64,000 bases of DNA from Oscheius dolichura (Eukaryota; Nematoda; Chromadorea; Rhabditida; Rhabditidae), in NCBI GenBank assembly GCA_932521035.1, contig OW051495.1, forward strand, positions 1,798,001-1,862,000, written 5' to 3'. Under the pieces are notes generated by a model. That model saw nothing but the letters and a program-made list of their open reading frames with translations, was not told the DNA's origin and made no database searches. A program made the position numbers and the translations under genes. Shown piece after piece: positions 25,601 through 39,700 of this stretch; positions within the stretch are counted from its first letter, which is position 1; each line of letters starts with the position of its first letter.

Positions 25601-27163
25601 CAACAACGTCTACCCTATCCAGCCACCAGTTGTCGACCTCTCCTTAGACCAGTCCGCCCTCGAAGCCGAAGCTTTCCTGAATTCCCTGAATAACTTCGAC
25701 AAGAATGTGGACAGCAGAGGAACAAGAAGAAAGAGCAGGAGCAGAAGCAAGAGCCCAGCTAAAACGTGGGTTGTTTCTTCTTTGAAGCTTTTATCCGAAT
25801 TTTTGTCTGGATTTTTTGTTTGTTTTGAGAGGCTCGTATATATTCTGTCCCGCTAGTTCAATAATGATTGAGTGATTGGGATACCTTAACTTGTGTGTGT
25901 GTATGTTTCGGCCCGCCCACAACCAACGATTACCTTTTGCATGGTGCTTGATTTGGATTATTTTAAGTTTTGAAGAGCTGCCATAAGTCAGCGAGTGTTC
26001 ATCCATCAATTCGTAATTCGGCATAATTTCTGTCCCAAATTTCTTTTTCGAGTTAGAGCAACTCATTCGGCAGCTTGAAACAACTTGATTTGGCCTTTTA
26101 AAATGGTGAAATATCCGTTGTTGAGCTGCCGAACAGCCACATTTGCCCTTTGTTCCACAAATTGGCATTTTTTGGTTATGGGAGTTCCGTAAATTACCAC
26201 AAAAAGTGAGCTTCACATTGGCTTGGTTCTTGCTACTTTCATCAGTATTCCTGTTCACTCTTCAATATCTGACAATTGTGAGATCTGAGAATTCTGGTTC
26301 ATTCCTAGCTCAAAACAGCTTTCTATTATTTTTGTTGTCAGCTATCCATAAATGTTGGCTTGTTTATCGCTATCCATTCACTCTGTAGATTGATCCAAAT
26401 AATTGAAAATTCATTTTGTCAATTGGCAATCTGCTATCAAACAGTTTTTCTATGTCATCATCAATTGCATAGCTCACTCTTCGCCCTTTTTCAAGTTTTA
26501 CATCTTTCTTAAATAACTTCCTTTGATTGTTCTAACCATTCAACCTGCTTTCAAACCCCTTCTTCCTTGTTGTTAGATTCCTGAACCCCATACACGAAGA
26601 AAACACCCGTTTTCGGTGTGTCGGGTGTTCGGAGTACCAGGTGTTTGTGCCCGTATATCGGTCATTTATTGGTCGATTCCAAAAAATCGAAACCCTAGTT
26701 GGAGAGCACGTCAAGACGAGTCTAATGAACCCAGTCACATTTCAACCGATCCCGGCAAAAAATCTGTAACTTTGGCAGTGGATATGTTACGTAGCCTGGT
26801 CCACAATTTGCCGAGGACAGTCCAGTATTTTCTCCCTTTTATTGTTCCGCCTCTCCATAATAAAGAGAGTAGGAGAGGAGCTCTACTGTAGTGTTTGTTA
26901 TTTGTATAAACCGTGTTTTCTAAATTCCCAGAAAATGAATAAAGTCGCCCCTTTCTCTAATGCCTCATTTCAGACAGCCCTCTTCCTCCTTTCCCCCGGC
27001 GGAGGAAAAGGCCACCCAGCACTACTACTACACGACATTTGACAAGAGCGGAGTGCCGGTGCCTCGAATCGGTAAGAGAACCACGGATAAACCGGCGGTC
27101 AAGAAGAGAAAAGTCAACGAACAGATCGACGACGGTGACGACTTCGATATGATGTTCAAGTGA
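19653..27163 (+). CDS. RS-, Ser/Lys- and Pro-rich protein, 804 aa, unknown family (probably nuclear)
   Basis: Exons: 19653-19729, 19776-19994, 20199-20410, 21009-21371, 21447-21538, 23732-23815, 23859-23918, 24604-25173, 25218-25765, 26974-27163; phases agree at every junction. Regions: short head (FDPLPQWPDEL), an Arg-Ser/Arg-Glu/Arg-Asp block (about 26-170), a Ser/Lys-rich block (about 170-290), an acidic segment (SGSEDDDDEDDEPS), a Pro/Ala/Gln section with a basic patch (GKRARKKAARQ), a Pro/Tyr/Gln-rich section and a basic tail with a KKRKV nuclear-signal-like sequence. The composition suggests a nuclear, RNA-processing-associated protein, but that is inference from composition only. The ATG lies 13 nt after a CTTTCCAG acceptor. 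The exon from 20199 was chosen because it restores phase and continues the RS pattern. Confidence 0.8.
20532..20767 (+). repeat. recent tandem duplication in an intron (two copies of about 67 bp)
   Basis: The segment from 20532 and the segment from 20701 match almost base for base over about 67 bp (offset 169), both containing a GTTTCA/GCTTCA core, CTTATATAATTCGCG and GTCGTCAATTGATTTTC. Each copy carries a bipartite motif. An exact CTGTTTCA lies just downstream at 20783-20790. Confidence 0.85.
22130..22613 (+). mobile_element. Tc1/Tc3-like non-autonomous transposon with intact TA target duplication
   Basis: 484 bp with terminal inverted repeats starting CAGTCCGGTCAAAAATG, near-perfect over about 65 bp and recognisable over about 100 bp. 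It is flanked by TA at 22128-22129 and 22614-22615, the mariner-superfamily signature. The interior keeps a frame from 22410 with MGHGKQLSPAERAQIDALL, resembling the N-terminal helix-turn-helix DNA-binding region of Tc3-type transposases; the DDE catalytic domain is absent. It sits in intron 5 of the RS-rich gene. Good terminal-repeat identity points to fairly recent mobilisation by a full-length relative elsewhere. Confidence 0.93.
23941..24440 (+). repeat. two diverged direct repeats in an intron of the RS-rich gene
   Basis: A CGTTTATAAGAATTTC segment followed by AGTTCTTT..ACTGTA..GG recurs at about 23,945 and 24,414 (offset about 470 bp). Sequence between the copies is poorly conserved. 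Confidence 0.6.
26612..26800 (-). repeat. dispersed repeat family R1, copy a
   Basis: In reverse orientation this segment matches the repeats at 51,994-52,228 and 63,025-63,290 (shared blocks: GTTACGTAACAT-like, GGTTGAGATGTGACT-like, and AATCGACC..AAATGA..GATA). It is the most diverged of the three. It lies in the last intron of the RS-rich gene. Confidence 0.75.
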
Positions 27164-27223
27164 TACTGTATTTCTGTTATTTTATACCGTATTTGTAGCT
27201 GAAAATTAGAGAAAAAAAGAAGA

Positions 27224-27229
27224 AATAAA
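27224..27229 (+). terminator. AATAAA polyadenylation signal of the RS-rich gene
   Basis: AATAAA about 60 nt after the stop codon at 27163, in AT-rich sequence. Confidence 0.6.
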
Positions 27230-27798
27230 ATGAGTCATTTATTCGTTGTTTTCTATTGTATACAATCGGTTATTCCAATGAAAATGTCTTGAACATCGCA
27301 CCAACATCACCTCCATCGTATTTCAATGTTTATAGAAATTCACCAAAACACAGTAAAAATTATCTTATTTTTGGAATTTCAAACCGTCTAAATAACGAAA
27401 AATTAGAGCAGTTTTCATTAGAACCGCCTAGAACAGAAGCTAAACATCTTTTTCAGTATCTCGCTTTCCTCAAATTTATTCGCTTTCATCAGAAATCTTT
27501 AGCATCAATATATCCAAAGTGAACCCAAAAAACGTACAGGATATCCCCTTCCAGTAGACGAAATCTCTGGTTTTCCCCATTTTTGACCTTCCGTAATAAT
27601 TTTTTGCTATTTCGAGTAAATTCTTCGAGTAAATTCTGCTTCGTCTCAAATAATCATTGAACAAATCTTAAGAATTTACTTTATTCTACACGTGGAACGG
27701 TACAAAATCTACAGTAATCGTCACTTTTCAGATAGTCATGTGCTTATAACCCCCGAAAGTACTAGATAGGAAGCCTTCTACTGTATTTTATCCACCAA

Positions 27799-30700
27799 AT
27801 GGAACAGGTAAGCAGTTCTTTTCATCGTTTTTTTTTCTCATTTGGCTTCATTCTTGAGATTTATAAAGTCAAAAAATAGCCAACAAGTCTATCTCCAGTT
27901 AGAGAAACATTGTCAACAGCTCCGTCTAACGGATATTCCACAACGGATTCACGATTTCTTCTCAAATTTCGAACATTTACATAGTCTTGACCCACATTTA
28001 ATCAAAGTATAGAAACTGGTGCTATTTATTTTATGCGCGAAACATAACAAATTCTTGGGGCTTGTGTTGGAATGCCAAATGTTTGAAGGGTGACTGAAAT
28101 ACGCCAGATTGTTTGGTGAGCAGTACCAAAGTAAACGGCAGTGTGAAGTAAAAGTAGGTCTCGTTAAATTTCGAGAAACTTCTGTCTCAAAATATGGAAA
28201 AAAAAACATAAATTCTCATTATTGTTGTTGTTGGCTACGTTTGACATTTCGGGACCGCGGAACTGCGTTCTTCAGACTTTTAAATCTTTCAAGTTGCCTA
28301 GAAAAGTCGATCTACACTTTCACTACACTAGTGAAGCCAAATCAATTCACGACGCTCTTCTTCCTCCCTAAACTTGTCCGCCTAATTCTTGTCATCGGAA
28401 ATCTGTATAGAAACATTCAAACTTTCGACTACCATAAATTTTGAACGACACACTTCTTGCTCATAGCACTGACGACTAAGAGAAGGGCTATTTATTTTCT
28501 ACATGAAACCTGACAATTCCTAGAACTCTGTTACAGTTCATTTTTGATGGATATTTCACGGGTTACTTGGTTAATTCGTTTCTTCGTTGCGAGACCCAAT
28601 GAGTAAAATTGAATATCTTACAATTCTTGAAACAGGGAAGGCAAAAAATTAAAAATCTATTAGCAAAAGTATCGAAAAGCTGAATTTCATGGAATTTCCG
28701 ATTGAAATGGCATCCACAATGCTAAAAATGCGAATATTTCAAGTTGGATTGAAATAGTCCCGATTGTTCAGTCTTCAATAGGTTCATATCATCTTTTTCA
28801 GCCAGTTTTTCCTTCCACTTCGGGAATTCTCCCCGCCCCAGCCGGAGGAACGATCCTCCCTCCACAGCATCGTGCTCGCCGTCCTCCTCCCAGTCTGATG
28901 ACAATGTTTCCCCCCGAACCGGGGTATCCGCCCCAGTTATCCCGTCGCCAAGCCAAGAAACAGGCCAGGGCCCTGGCTCACGGTGAAAGACAAGAACAGC
29001 AGCGGCCCCCTCTCCCCGGTGGAGTTCAAAAAGAACCAGGAAAGAGGGGAGGATTCGACGCGTCCCGAATTGTCGACTTGAAATATCCGTACAATATGTA
29101 TCCAAAATGGGACGAGGAGAGGGTTTGTTTTGTATATTTTGAAGGAAAGAACTTGAATTTTAGAGGAGAAAACTCTTCCACCGGATTATCTGTATCCCGC
29201 CGCAGTTTCTGACCGTCGGAATGTGCAAAAAGGCTATCGTACTTGGAGGTAAGCATCCATTTTCAACGGGGGTGGAAGAATAAGTATCACAGTAGTTGCA
29301 TTCTGTTTAAAATGGCCAACCAAAACATAAAAGCTCTAGAAATTACGGTAGAATGGCTATACATTGACTATTCGCAATTGAATTTTCACACACGTACTGC
29401 ATATGACTCCCCGAATTATCTTAGCTGCCTTTTGCAACATAGCTGCCTTTTGCTTCAAATAATTGCTTGAATCAGAAATAAGCAACAGTCACTATTAGTA
29501 CAGGCAGCGCTAGGGGTTGATACCGACCTTATTCAATAGCTGATCAAATCAAAATGTCCACTTGCACCAGGCATATCTGTGTTTTGTGCATCCATTTCTT
29601 TTAGCTACCACTCAAAAGAAAAAAAGTAATAATGTCGTTTCTCTAGTTTTGCTCAAACTTTCCAATGAAAATACACATTTCAAGATAGAAAATTACCAGC
29701 GAAAGACCTCTGCCCCCCCCCCCCCCCCCATAAAACAAACCGCTGAAATAGAAATAAACCAGATTCGATTCAGTCATAGCGGCTCGCATCAATATTTCGC
29801 TGCGATAATGCTGCTTTTATGAAATAGTTGAAACAAATCTATGTTGCTGGCTATCTATTGAGCTGTATTCTGCTCCTGATGTGAGATATCCATTTATTTT
29901 GTACTAATGTAGCTCAAACAAGATCACATCTGTGATCTACTGCCAGCTTTATGAAAGGTCTAAAACAAGCAAAATCCGAGCATTCGAGGATTATCCGGGG
30001 GGTTTACTCTACTTCTCCTCCGCTGTTCTCTCTTTTTTTCCAATATCTCAAATGTTCAGAAATGATCGGGAAGCCGGTCTCCGCCAAGTTTCTGGCTCGA
30101 AAAGAAGAATTGGAAAAGGAGAAAGAGGATAGGAAGGAGATACACAAACAGAAGAGAATGCAGGGGATAGAGGAAGGTTACAGTATGCCGTCTGGTTCGG
30201 GAAGGACACCGATGGAGGAACAGCCTTATTTGGTGGGTTACGCGGTATTTGAATCAGAAGAAAGCAGCGAACTGGAGTAAATTGAACTGGGGGAAATATA
30301 AGGAATCTGTAGAGCAGATTAGAAATTCTTTATTTGATCTTCTGCCCCGAAAAAGCGCAAAACTCCTGCATTTCTCTAAAAATGAGCCTTACTGACTCGG
30401 ATTCCGTGTTGACCTCACTATTTCGTTGCAGAAACCTCCCTACGAATGGTACACAGCCAATATCGAGCCGGAAAACCACATCGAGCCGTTGGACAACGGC
30501 CCGTTCCAGTCGAATTTCCATTCTGACCGTTCCAATGGCTATCTTCCCCGTCCCAACAGTTCAAAACATGGAAATTACCTCATTTCTGGTAACTTTATTG
30601 ATAATTTGCCCATCAAAGAACTACCGCAGGAGCACCATCCGAGATCTCGTCGAAAATATCTACTCTCTATGAAAAATTTTGCATAAAAATGGAGGAAAAT

Positions 30701-33700
30701 CAGCCGAGTCCGTGGCAAATGACGCAGTCGGTGGGAGCGAAGCCACCGCCAATCAAAGCACTCTCTAGGGGAAATATTCTACGGGTTCCCAGTCCTGTTG
30801 GTCAGTTTATTCACAGTTTAAATTATTAGGCGGGATTTTAAAATATAGCCTGTAGCAGAGAATGTCTGTTTGAATAGTTTTCCAACGAATACACTTCTAA
30901 AAATTGACTCTCCGTGAGCAGACCCAAGGGGAGAAAATTCATTATTTTTACAGTAATCTTGAACCCAGAAATCCGAAAAAGTAGAAGAAACTATAAGACC
31001 GTGAAATATTAAAAAAAGTTTCGGTGGGAATTCAAAACGCAGACATTAGAATGCTGACTGCTTGTGTTACAGCTCGGTGTCAATTGAATTTATCCAAATT
31101 TTCACGAAAATACTGTGTTTCTAATTGGAATTTTCCACAACTTTTTGAGATTTTTGCTCATAGAACACTAGTTTTCTTTCGCTATGATGTGAGTTTATAG
31201 TAAAAATATTCAATTCTTGTCAATGGGCTTGATAACCAGAGAAGGAATTATATCCGCTGAGAAACGGGATATAACAAATGTTTTGATAGGAATTCAAAAA
31301 GCAGGTTATAAGAGTAATTTCAATCATTTCGTTTCACAGTTTAAGGACAATAATTTCCAGATTTCGGTAGAAATTCGGCACCGGAAAGACCTTCATCAGT
31401 GAATGAAATGATCCCACCGGAGGAGATAGCCAAGACCGACCGATATACCCTAGAAGAGCCGGCTCTCAAACTGGCGACAAGAGTCCGCTTCCCGATTACA
31501 GTACAGGAGATTGCAGCCGTTTCGGTGAGTATTTTTGAATTGAGAATAGTGCAAAAAAATGCTTTATTGTGCGTTTATTTGGAGAGAGAACAAGCAAAAG
31601 CAATAGAGTTGGTGGTGTTGGTGCTTATAAAAACACAAGCCGTAACGGGCGCCTTCGGCGCCCTCGGCTTGACCGTGCTTGGCTCCCCCTCCCCCAGCCC
31701 CGTATTCCCCTTCCGAGCTGCCCCCCTGCCCAGCGAGACGATGTTGCCCGGTCTCTAATCATTTTCTTGACGGATCAAAATTTGACGGTCGAATAACATT
31801 TGACAGTCAGATTAGGTCAGACGGTCGAAACGTTCTGCTACTCTCCTGTTTAACCTGTTAATCTACACAGATGACAAGTCATACGAACAGACACACAGAG
31901 ATCTGCCCATTATTAGGGTAGGATCTTTTTACTTGAATAGTTATTGGAACGGGCTTGTTCTCCGTTATCTATTCGGGTGGGCATGATGTTTAGGGGATGT
32001 CTTCTGGAATTTGGCATTTACGTCATTTTTTAGTGAATTATCGGGATAGACAGCCCATGCGCCCCTTTATGTGGATAGTGAAATCTAAAAAACGAGGGAC
32101 ATCCCAATACTACCCAGAACATAACCATCATCCAGGCTAGTGTGTTTTTGGAAGGGAATATACGAAGAAAAATGTTTTACTGGCCAGTTATTACCGGCAA
32201 ACGCAACTTGAACCGTTCTTCGTAGGCGAAAAGAATTCTACAAGTAACATGAAAAGAAGCGAAAAGCCATTTCTGATAGTCCTCTGTGGCCATTGCTGCA
32301 CAGTGTTTACGCGTTGTCACACGACATTGTTCGTTTTTTATATTTATAGTCCTCTCAGCACATTGGATTAGACTGCCGTGCCTCCCTATATGGAAACGGT
32401 GAAATATAAACGTTCCCCTTTTATCGTTACTGTAAACTCGATGGTTTCGGCTAGCAGTTCTCTCCGATAAACCGACATAAAAAAAATGTTTCGCCGTGCG
32501 AATATTGGACAAGAAAACAAATTATACCCACTGACATACGTACAACCGCTGGAAACAACAGAAACTATAGAATACAGTTTAGTTTCAAAGGGCTCGACTT
32601 CTTTTTTCGGGTGAGGTTACAGTAGAGCATTATGTTTATCGGCGCGGGTTACGGTAGCGAAGATCCTTTATTCAAGGGAGATCCGTTGGGAAGAACCTGA
32701 AAACGCTGAAAACCCGATAAATGCGGATTTTCTGGTATTTTACCAGCCTGCATGATGTTTACCAGCTGTCATTTGGTAGATTTTGTATTTGACAAGATAA
32801 TTTAGGCTGTTCTCTAGAAGAATTAGGTGAGCAGCTTCTGTGCCCCTTATATGGGAAAAGTGAAATTTAAAAAATAGAAAATGTTTCACCATTCCTCTTT
32901 ACACTCCTCACTTTATCATTCACATTATCTTTTAGCCATAAATTATCCCAGAAAAATAACCATTTTCCAGGATATCGTGTTGCTATGCCAGCTGCGAGAC
33001 GCTCCCCTGGTGTTGAAGCCCTTCATCCACCCGACGACTCGTGGTCTTCTCCGAAAACTAGCAACCCATCTGGGAAATGGCTTCCAGTTGATGGAAATCA
33101 GTAAAACATCCACCGGTAAGGATTGGACGAAGGAGGAAAAATAGAGAAGTTACAGTAACCCGACCAGCAAAGAAGGGATTCAACCAGGCGCCGAGGATTG
33201 TCACAAATGTCTGGATACAGGGAATTATCAAGCTGTTGACACTGGGAGAAGGCGTCGACATCGATCCACAGTTAGTTTTTTATTATATGAGTTCAAAGTG
33301 GTCATCGCGGCATGACAATAGATTGCCTATTGTCTCTAGAAATTTATGACAACTGCGAAAATTTAAAAAATAGAACAAATTAGAAAGAACTACTTTATTT
33401 TCTGGTTTTATGGGAAGGCCAAATATTATTTAAAAAAAATGGTATTCCACTATTTTCAAATCATATACTGCGATAAAAATGCTGTTTTGAGTTCTTCAAT
33501 TGGACAACCCCTCATATTTCGCTCAAATTTTACTGAATAGAATTATTGCTTATCACACTAGATACAATCTAAGACCGGCCATTTATGGGCACTAGGAAAA
33601 GTTGGAAAATAGAACAAACTAAAGAAACTTCTTCGAATTTCCAGTTTCAATGGAAGATCAAATATGGTGCTAAAAATGGTATTGCACTATGTGGTCCTGC

Positions 33701-36700
33701 TAGTTTTTAGAACGTTAACGTTTATAAACAAAAGAAAAAGCTGTAATTTTGTGCTTTACAAGATATTCAAATCAGGGGCCTCAATCACTGTATTGTTCGA
33801 ACCGCGGCGATTCATAAACACGATGAAAGAATTGAATGCACTAGATTAGTTTTGAGTTTTTTGTTATTTCGTGTGCCCTATAGAAGGGTGAGAATCAAAC
33901 AACTTTGATCGGAATCAGAAAAGTGCGTCATAAATTCACAAAACTGCTTCAGAATGGTCAGGGTGCCTCGTGTCGGATTGCCCTATTGGTAAAGACTTTA
34001 GCAAGGAGCAGTAGATATTAGATGCTTCAAACATTTTTATAACTATTGCGAAAAGGTAAAAAATTCCAATAAAATAGAATAAAAATGTTCCCCCTGAAAT
34101 TTTGCGCTTTGAACAGAGGTTAAATAGTGGCCGCAATCGGTCTACCACTTGTTGTATCGAACGGTCTTCATCTTTTCTGAAATTTTGCTGTTTTGTAACA
34201 TATCGATTTTCCAAGTATCCCTGAACTGATTTGATTCATTTTCATGTACTGTATATAATGAGCAAAGCCAAAAAAAACCATGATCCATTTGACATTGGTA
34301 TACCACACGAAATGTATGCAATCATTTTGCTTCAAGAAGTTACAAATATTTGAGCCTGAGCATTTTTTTGTTCTACCGGATTTGTTTTTTTGAATAATAA
34401 GCAAATTTCATTTCAAAACCCTACAAATAACGCACTACAGTGCAACTTGGAGGGCTGCTCCTTGACCACAAGTGGGAATTTGTTTAATTTCTTCTGCTCG
34501 GTATAAATCGAATAGAGCCCCATAAATTTCGTTTGGCAGTTGTGGAAGGTACCAGTCAAAAATCGATGAAATATTAGAAAAAATCACAGATTTTTACTTG
34601 AATTTATTGCTTCATGGAAGAGTCAAATAGACTTCTGCTCTTGTTCATTGCTATGTTTGTGTCCCGTGGTAAAGTTTAGCAACTTGATTTTTATTGTTCC
34701 AAAGTCCCTATAGAATGGAAAAAGTCAAACGATTTCAATAAATTTTCCAAAAATTGTTCAATTCTTTTAGCGTATCCACCGACTGGGCCTATGCCTCCTG
34801 TTTGGCCTCGCTCGTCTACATGATGATCATCCCGTACCAACTGGTCCTGGCCGTTCAAAATGCCGGCGAAGAGTACATCTCCCTGGCTCTTTATGCCTGT
34901 AAACAACGGATACGAGAACTCATCGCCGTTTCTAGAGATCGTAAGTACTCTTTTTAGACGGTTTATTTTGGGGTACGGTAGCTCGAAAAATGAGCTCGTC
35001 CTTCAGGATTTTTTCTGTTTTATGATTCCTTCTCATTAGAATTTGAAGTGCAAAAACCAATAATCTATTGCTCGAGTAAATGCCCCCATTTTTCAGCCTA
35101 CTACGGTCAGTTGGTGTTACACGAGGGAAATATCAACGAGTGTTCCGACTCGGTCAAGGAACTCTGGGCCAATTTCATCAATCGGATGAGACACATGGGA
35201 ATGACCCACTGGGAAGACAACAAAATACGGGTACCCAGCTATTGGCAGCCGTTTCCTAAGGTTAGATTATAAAGAACTGATAAACAGACGAGTATTCAGA
35301 ACTGCGTCAACGGGTTTTACTTCGAATGTGTAGCCGATAAACAACAATTCAGTTGGGTTAGTCATTTTTTCAATTTTTATAGTTTTGTGAATGGTACTTA
35401 TCTCAATTCCAAAAAAAAAATAGTTCTTAGTTGAAACCGAATTGAAACAGCGTTCCCAGATCCCTCGACTTGAGACATCTCCAAAGGTCTAAATAGTGGG
35501 AAATAAGCTAGTCCGAATCGCTAATAATCGTCAGGCCCTATTGTGGGCGAGAGATCTGCTCATTTTATAATGACTACCCGAAACATTAGCAAATTCTTTT
35601 TGAATAAAACCGAGATAAAGAAGAAAAGAGCCGGTAGATGAACAACTTCCTTCTTCTTGAGTTATTTTTTCCCTTGAGTGCCATTTTTCCTAATATTTTT
35701 CATGATTGAGGTAAATAAGCCCAGTTCAAGTTTTTACAATGATTGTTTGCCTCGATGCATAATTTCCATTGATAGCAATTTTGTTTTAGAGTCTTCGTGG
35801 CTTCTAACGTTTTCCCTACTTTCGGCCTGATTTCCGTAAAATTTCGATTTCACAGGTTTTACGCGCAGTTTATATTGCAACCAAAGTCCTGGACTCAATT
35901 AGGTGGCTCCTGAGCAAAAAATAGTTTCAATTTCGATATAAGAAAGCACTTTCCTACAGTCAAGCAATTCGTCGAGTTGACACGATCGGTTATTTGCAGT
36001 TTCAAGAAACGGTTAAATTCTTCTGTCCGAGCGCGTTCCAATGATTTCTAGAGTGTTCTTCGATTTACTCTGATATTTTTTGGGCTCTCTCTCTAAATTC
36101 AACCCATCACTATTTTCCCGCTTGTGTTGCGCAATTTCAAGAAGCCGTCAAATACTTATTCCACTATCCACTTTTCAATGGTATGCCTCTTTCTAGGCTT
36201 TCCTAGACAAAAATGGGAAACTTTTACCCATTGGATTACTGTAGTTCTTCTCCGTTTCTATTCCCCAAACTCTTTGAGTTATCTCTAACGCGTGTTTCTT
36301 TCTTTCTCGCAAGCGGGAGATCAAAATGGCCCCAAGTGATCACTGAATTCCATAGACGCTTTGCCTTTTGTTTAAATAGTCCCTTAAATATCAATGCTAG
36401 AAGACTTTACTGAGACGGAGTATTGGATGTGTATAGTAAGCGTTACAAAGAATCCAAATAACTGAAGATCTTCTGCTCTTTTCTGGCTGCCAATCTCCCA
36501 AATTGCATAACTAAAGGTAGTTTCAAGCACTGTATAAGTAAGCGGCCGTTTACACGGCTCTGCTCAACATTGGTTGCCAAAAGTTGTATCAAACGTCTCC
36601 ATTTTACAAACCATAAAACACTGTTGTTTCAAGTTTCTGATATAAACTCATGGCTGGGCGTAGTTCTATTCGGGTCATTACCTGCGCTCTAATATCAAAA

Positions 36701-39700
36701 ATCTAATATGAACAGAAAGTAGTATATGCAAAATATTCGAGAACTCTGCCCATATTTATCGCGTGTGTTTTGAGCTCGCTACTGTTTCAAGAACTCGTTA
36801 AATATTTCCCTCGTTATGCCCATTTCAATTCAGTTATGCTAGTATCATCGTTTTCAGGACGGCCTCGTTCCCAACTCGTACGACATCATCCCATTCGACA
36901 TTGAGGATTTCATCAGCAGCTTCTCCCAGTCCCGATTCTCCTGTTCAGCTGCCGAGTCCGGTCTCCTCCCGCCCGAGCCATTCGTCAGTTTTCCTCTCCC
37001 CTTACCTATCAAAATTCCGTAATTTTCAGAAGAATGTGAATCGTTCCTTGTTATATCAGCTGAAACACGCCATTCCTAATCTCCCTGCTTCGGTAAAAAT
37101 CAACCGAATCCCTCTAAAAATCTAGAAATTCTAGAAATTCGACCCCATCGTCCATCTTCCCTTCCGAGATCTGCTCTACAAGTACGGGGCCACCTTCCTC
37201 AGCCCGATGTTTACGCTCTTTACGGTGAAATATATCGGACACCGATGGGGACGACGGCTATACATCAAGCATCAACTAATCATAGGTACGATTAAGTTTT
37301 GTTTAGTTTCGTGGTTACTATATATATGCTTACAAATCTGACGGGATGATGTGTTCTTGGAAGCATTTCGAAATGTTCATACTTTTTGTTATATTTCATC
37401 GAAGATACTTATATCAGTCCGGGGCAAGTCCCACCGCCATTAGACATTGATGACTTTGAAAACTGTTGGTTTGGCTCGAATTTCCTTATTCAAGCCATTT
37501 TTCACTTGTTTTAGCGGCGCCATTTATAATCGCCGCTCCTAATGTTATGCTATATTTATGTTTGAGAAAAATGAAGCGAAAAGCATGTTAGAGGTAGATT
37601 GAAATAATGAAACTCGGTCTAATGTCAATGACAGCAAACGAAGCAAAATCGACTCCATATTGTTGATCTTCCTTCTTTTCTTATTTTATCTCTACCTCGA
37701 AATTCTAAAAATAATCAGAAATATATGAATTTTCCCAGTTTCGATGAGAACATATTAGTTACAAATCTCTTCGCTATCAATATTTTTCTATTACATCATC
37801 AAAATTTCGCTCGTTTTCAGAAGAAGCATAATTTCTCCCAACATTCTTCTTTTATCGAGTTTTCCTTGAAAAATGTTTCATATTTTGGATAAGAATAGAA
37901 AGGAATCTGGTATACAGTGCGATGCAGAGTCGCATATGATCACTATTTTAAAAAGAGAAACTCAAAGGAACCTTGTGGTTTGACAGGAGTGAACAAAAAG
38001 AGGGCGATAATGGAAGAATCATACCACTGCCCTTTTTAACGGAAACATCTGATTCACATCCCCGCCCCCCTTTATTTTCTGGCCGTTTGAATTTGCTATA
38101 TCTTTCTTCCAACAGCTTTTCCCGTTCATTCAAATTTGACTGCCAGAGGCACCTCCTAGTCGTCAACCAGGGTTGAGCGAAAAGGAATATCGATATATAG
38201 GCAATGGGCATATCGAAATTTCGGTATTCAAAGTCTTCAACATCCCTTTTACAAGATTAGCTTCGCGACATACAATCGGTGTGTAAAAAGAAACTTGAAC
38301 CAACATCTAAAAAAGTGCAGTGGTATGATTCTTCCATTATCGCCCTCTTTTTGTTCACTCCTATCAAACCACAAGGTTTCTTGGAGTTTCTCTTTTTAAA
38401 ATAGTGATCGTTCTCTTTTTGTTAATTCGTTTACAAATTTTTATGGGAATTTCCCGACAAAAAGAGACTTTTTTGGGCTAAAATAGTGGTTTCCTTCCAA
38501 TGCAGGGTCCCACAACGAACGGTTCCTGCAGCGAAAACATTTTACAACAAAGCAAAAAATATCAAACAAAAAATAAATAAAAAAGACAAGAAGTTTTCCC
38601 ATTTCCCATCGTTTCATTGAAGACAGATAAGCTATATGACTTACTTCAGTTTAGTATATACAGAGGAGCATGATAAAATTTCTCCGATTTTCAGAAGTAG
38701 ACGACATCCAGAAGGAACACTGGAAGCACGTGGTCTCTGTCTCATTCGAGGGAATCCCGTACTTCTTCCTCGGGGCCAAGTGTGCCATGGACAACTTCTC
38801 GTCGGCCCTGTTCCACTGCTGTTCCATCGTGGCCCAGCAGCTGTCGACGATGATGATCATCCCCCGGGAACTGTGTCAACTGCTCGAGAGCAACAGTCGC
38901 CACATCGTCGCCGCCGTCATCTACGGCTGTCGGCATCGCTTCGCCGCCTTCGAGGCTCTGATGAGAAATCGTAAGTTTTCAATACATTTTTGGCACCAGT
39001 GGCAGTCTTCCATCAATTTAGGCAGTTCGAGAAATTCATTATAATTCGACTGATACAGAAAAAAAATGCTTTGTTTTTCAACTTTCTTATTGTTTTCCAA
39101 CGACAAGAAAAGCCCAATTTTGGTTCGTATGTGTTTAGCTGCTTTTATATTGAGCGTATCGCGCGTCGCGCGAAGAAGAAGATCGGCGCTCATTTCCTTA
39201 TATCCTTCCCAAAACCTCCAGAAAACAATTTCCCTTTCCTTTCAGCCATGTTCGCTTCTCTGATCGTCTTGGAGAGTGCCGACTTGGAATTCCGTAACCC
39301 GCTCTACCATCTGGCTGAATATTTCTACTGGCGGATGAGAAATACCGGCTGGGCTTTTTGGATGGAGAATCGGCTGATCAAAGTACCAATGGGGCTGATA
39401 AATTTAAAGGTAATTTCTTCGTTTAGTCTTGTTACTGTAGTCTGACCTCTTCCCATCCTTTTCTATTCCCCATATAACATTTCTAGAATCTGCCGACGGA
39501 CACGTTCTTCCAATTCCAGGAATGCTTCGATCAGGCTGATTGGGTAGGCTCTTTCAGTATTTTTTGAGGAATTCCCCCTGTTTCAGACCCAAATTAACAG
39601 TCCCGAGACGTATTTCGACAATTTTGACGTGAGATCCCTCGCTCCCGAAGACAGATTCCCCGCCCATTGGGAAGGCGGCGGATGGACTGGACCAGAAGGT

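Noticed and set aside
25373-25693. 106-codon alternative frame in the Pro-rich exon of the RS-rich gene
   Set aside because: Shadow of the real frame, which is fixed by phase at both exon borders.
26616-26891. 91-codon plus-strand frame
   Set aside because: Lies within and beside repeat R1 copy a; a related frame occurs on the minus strand in R1 copy c, so it reflects the repeat rather than a gene.
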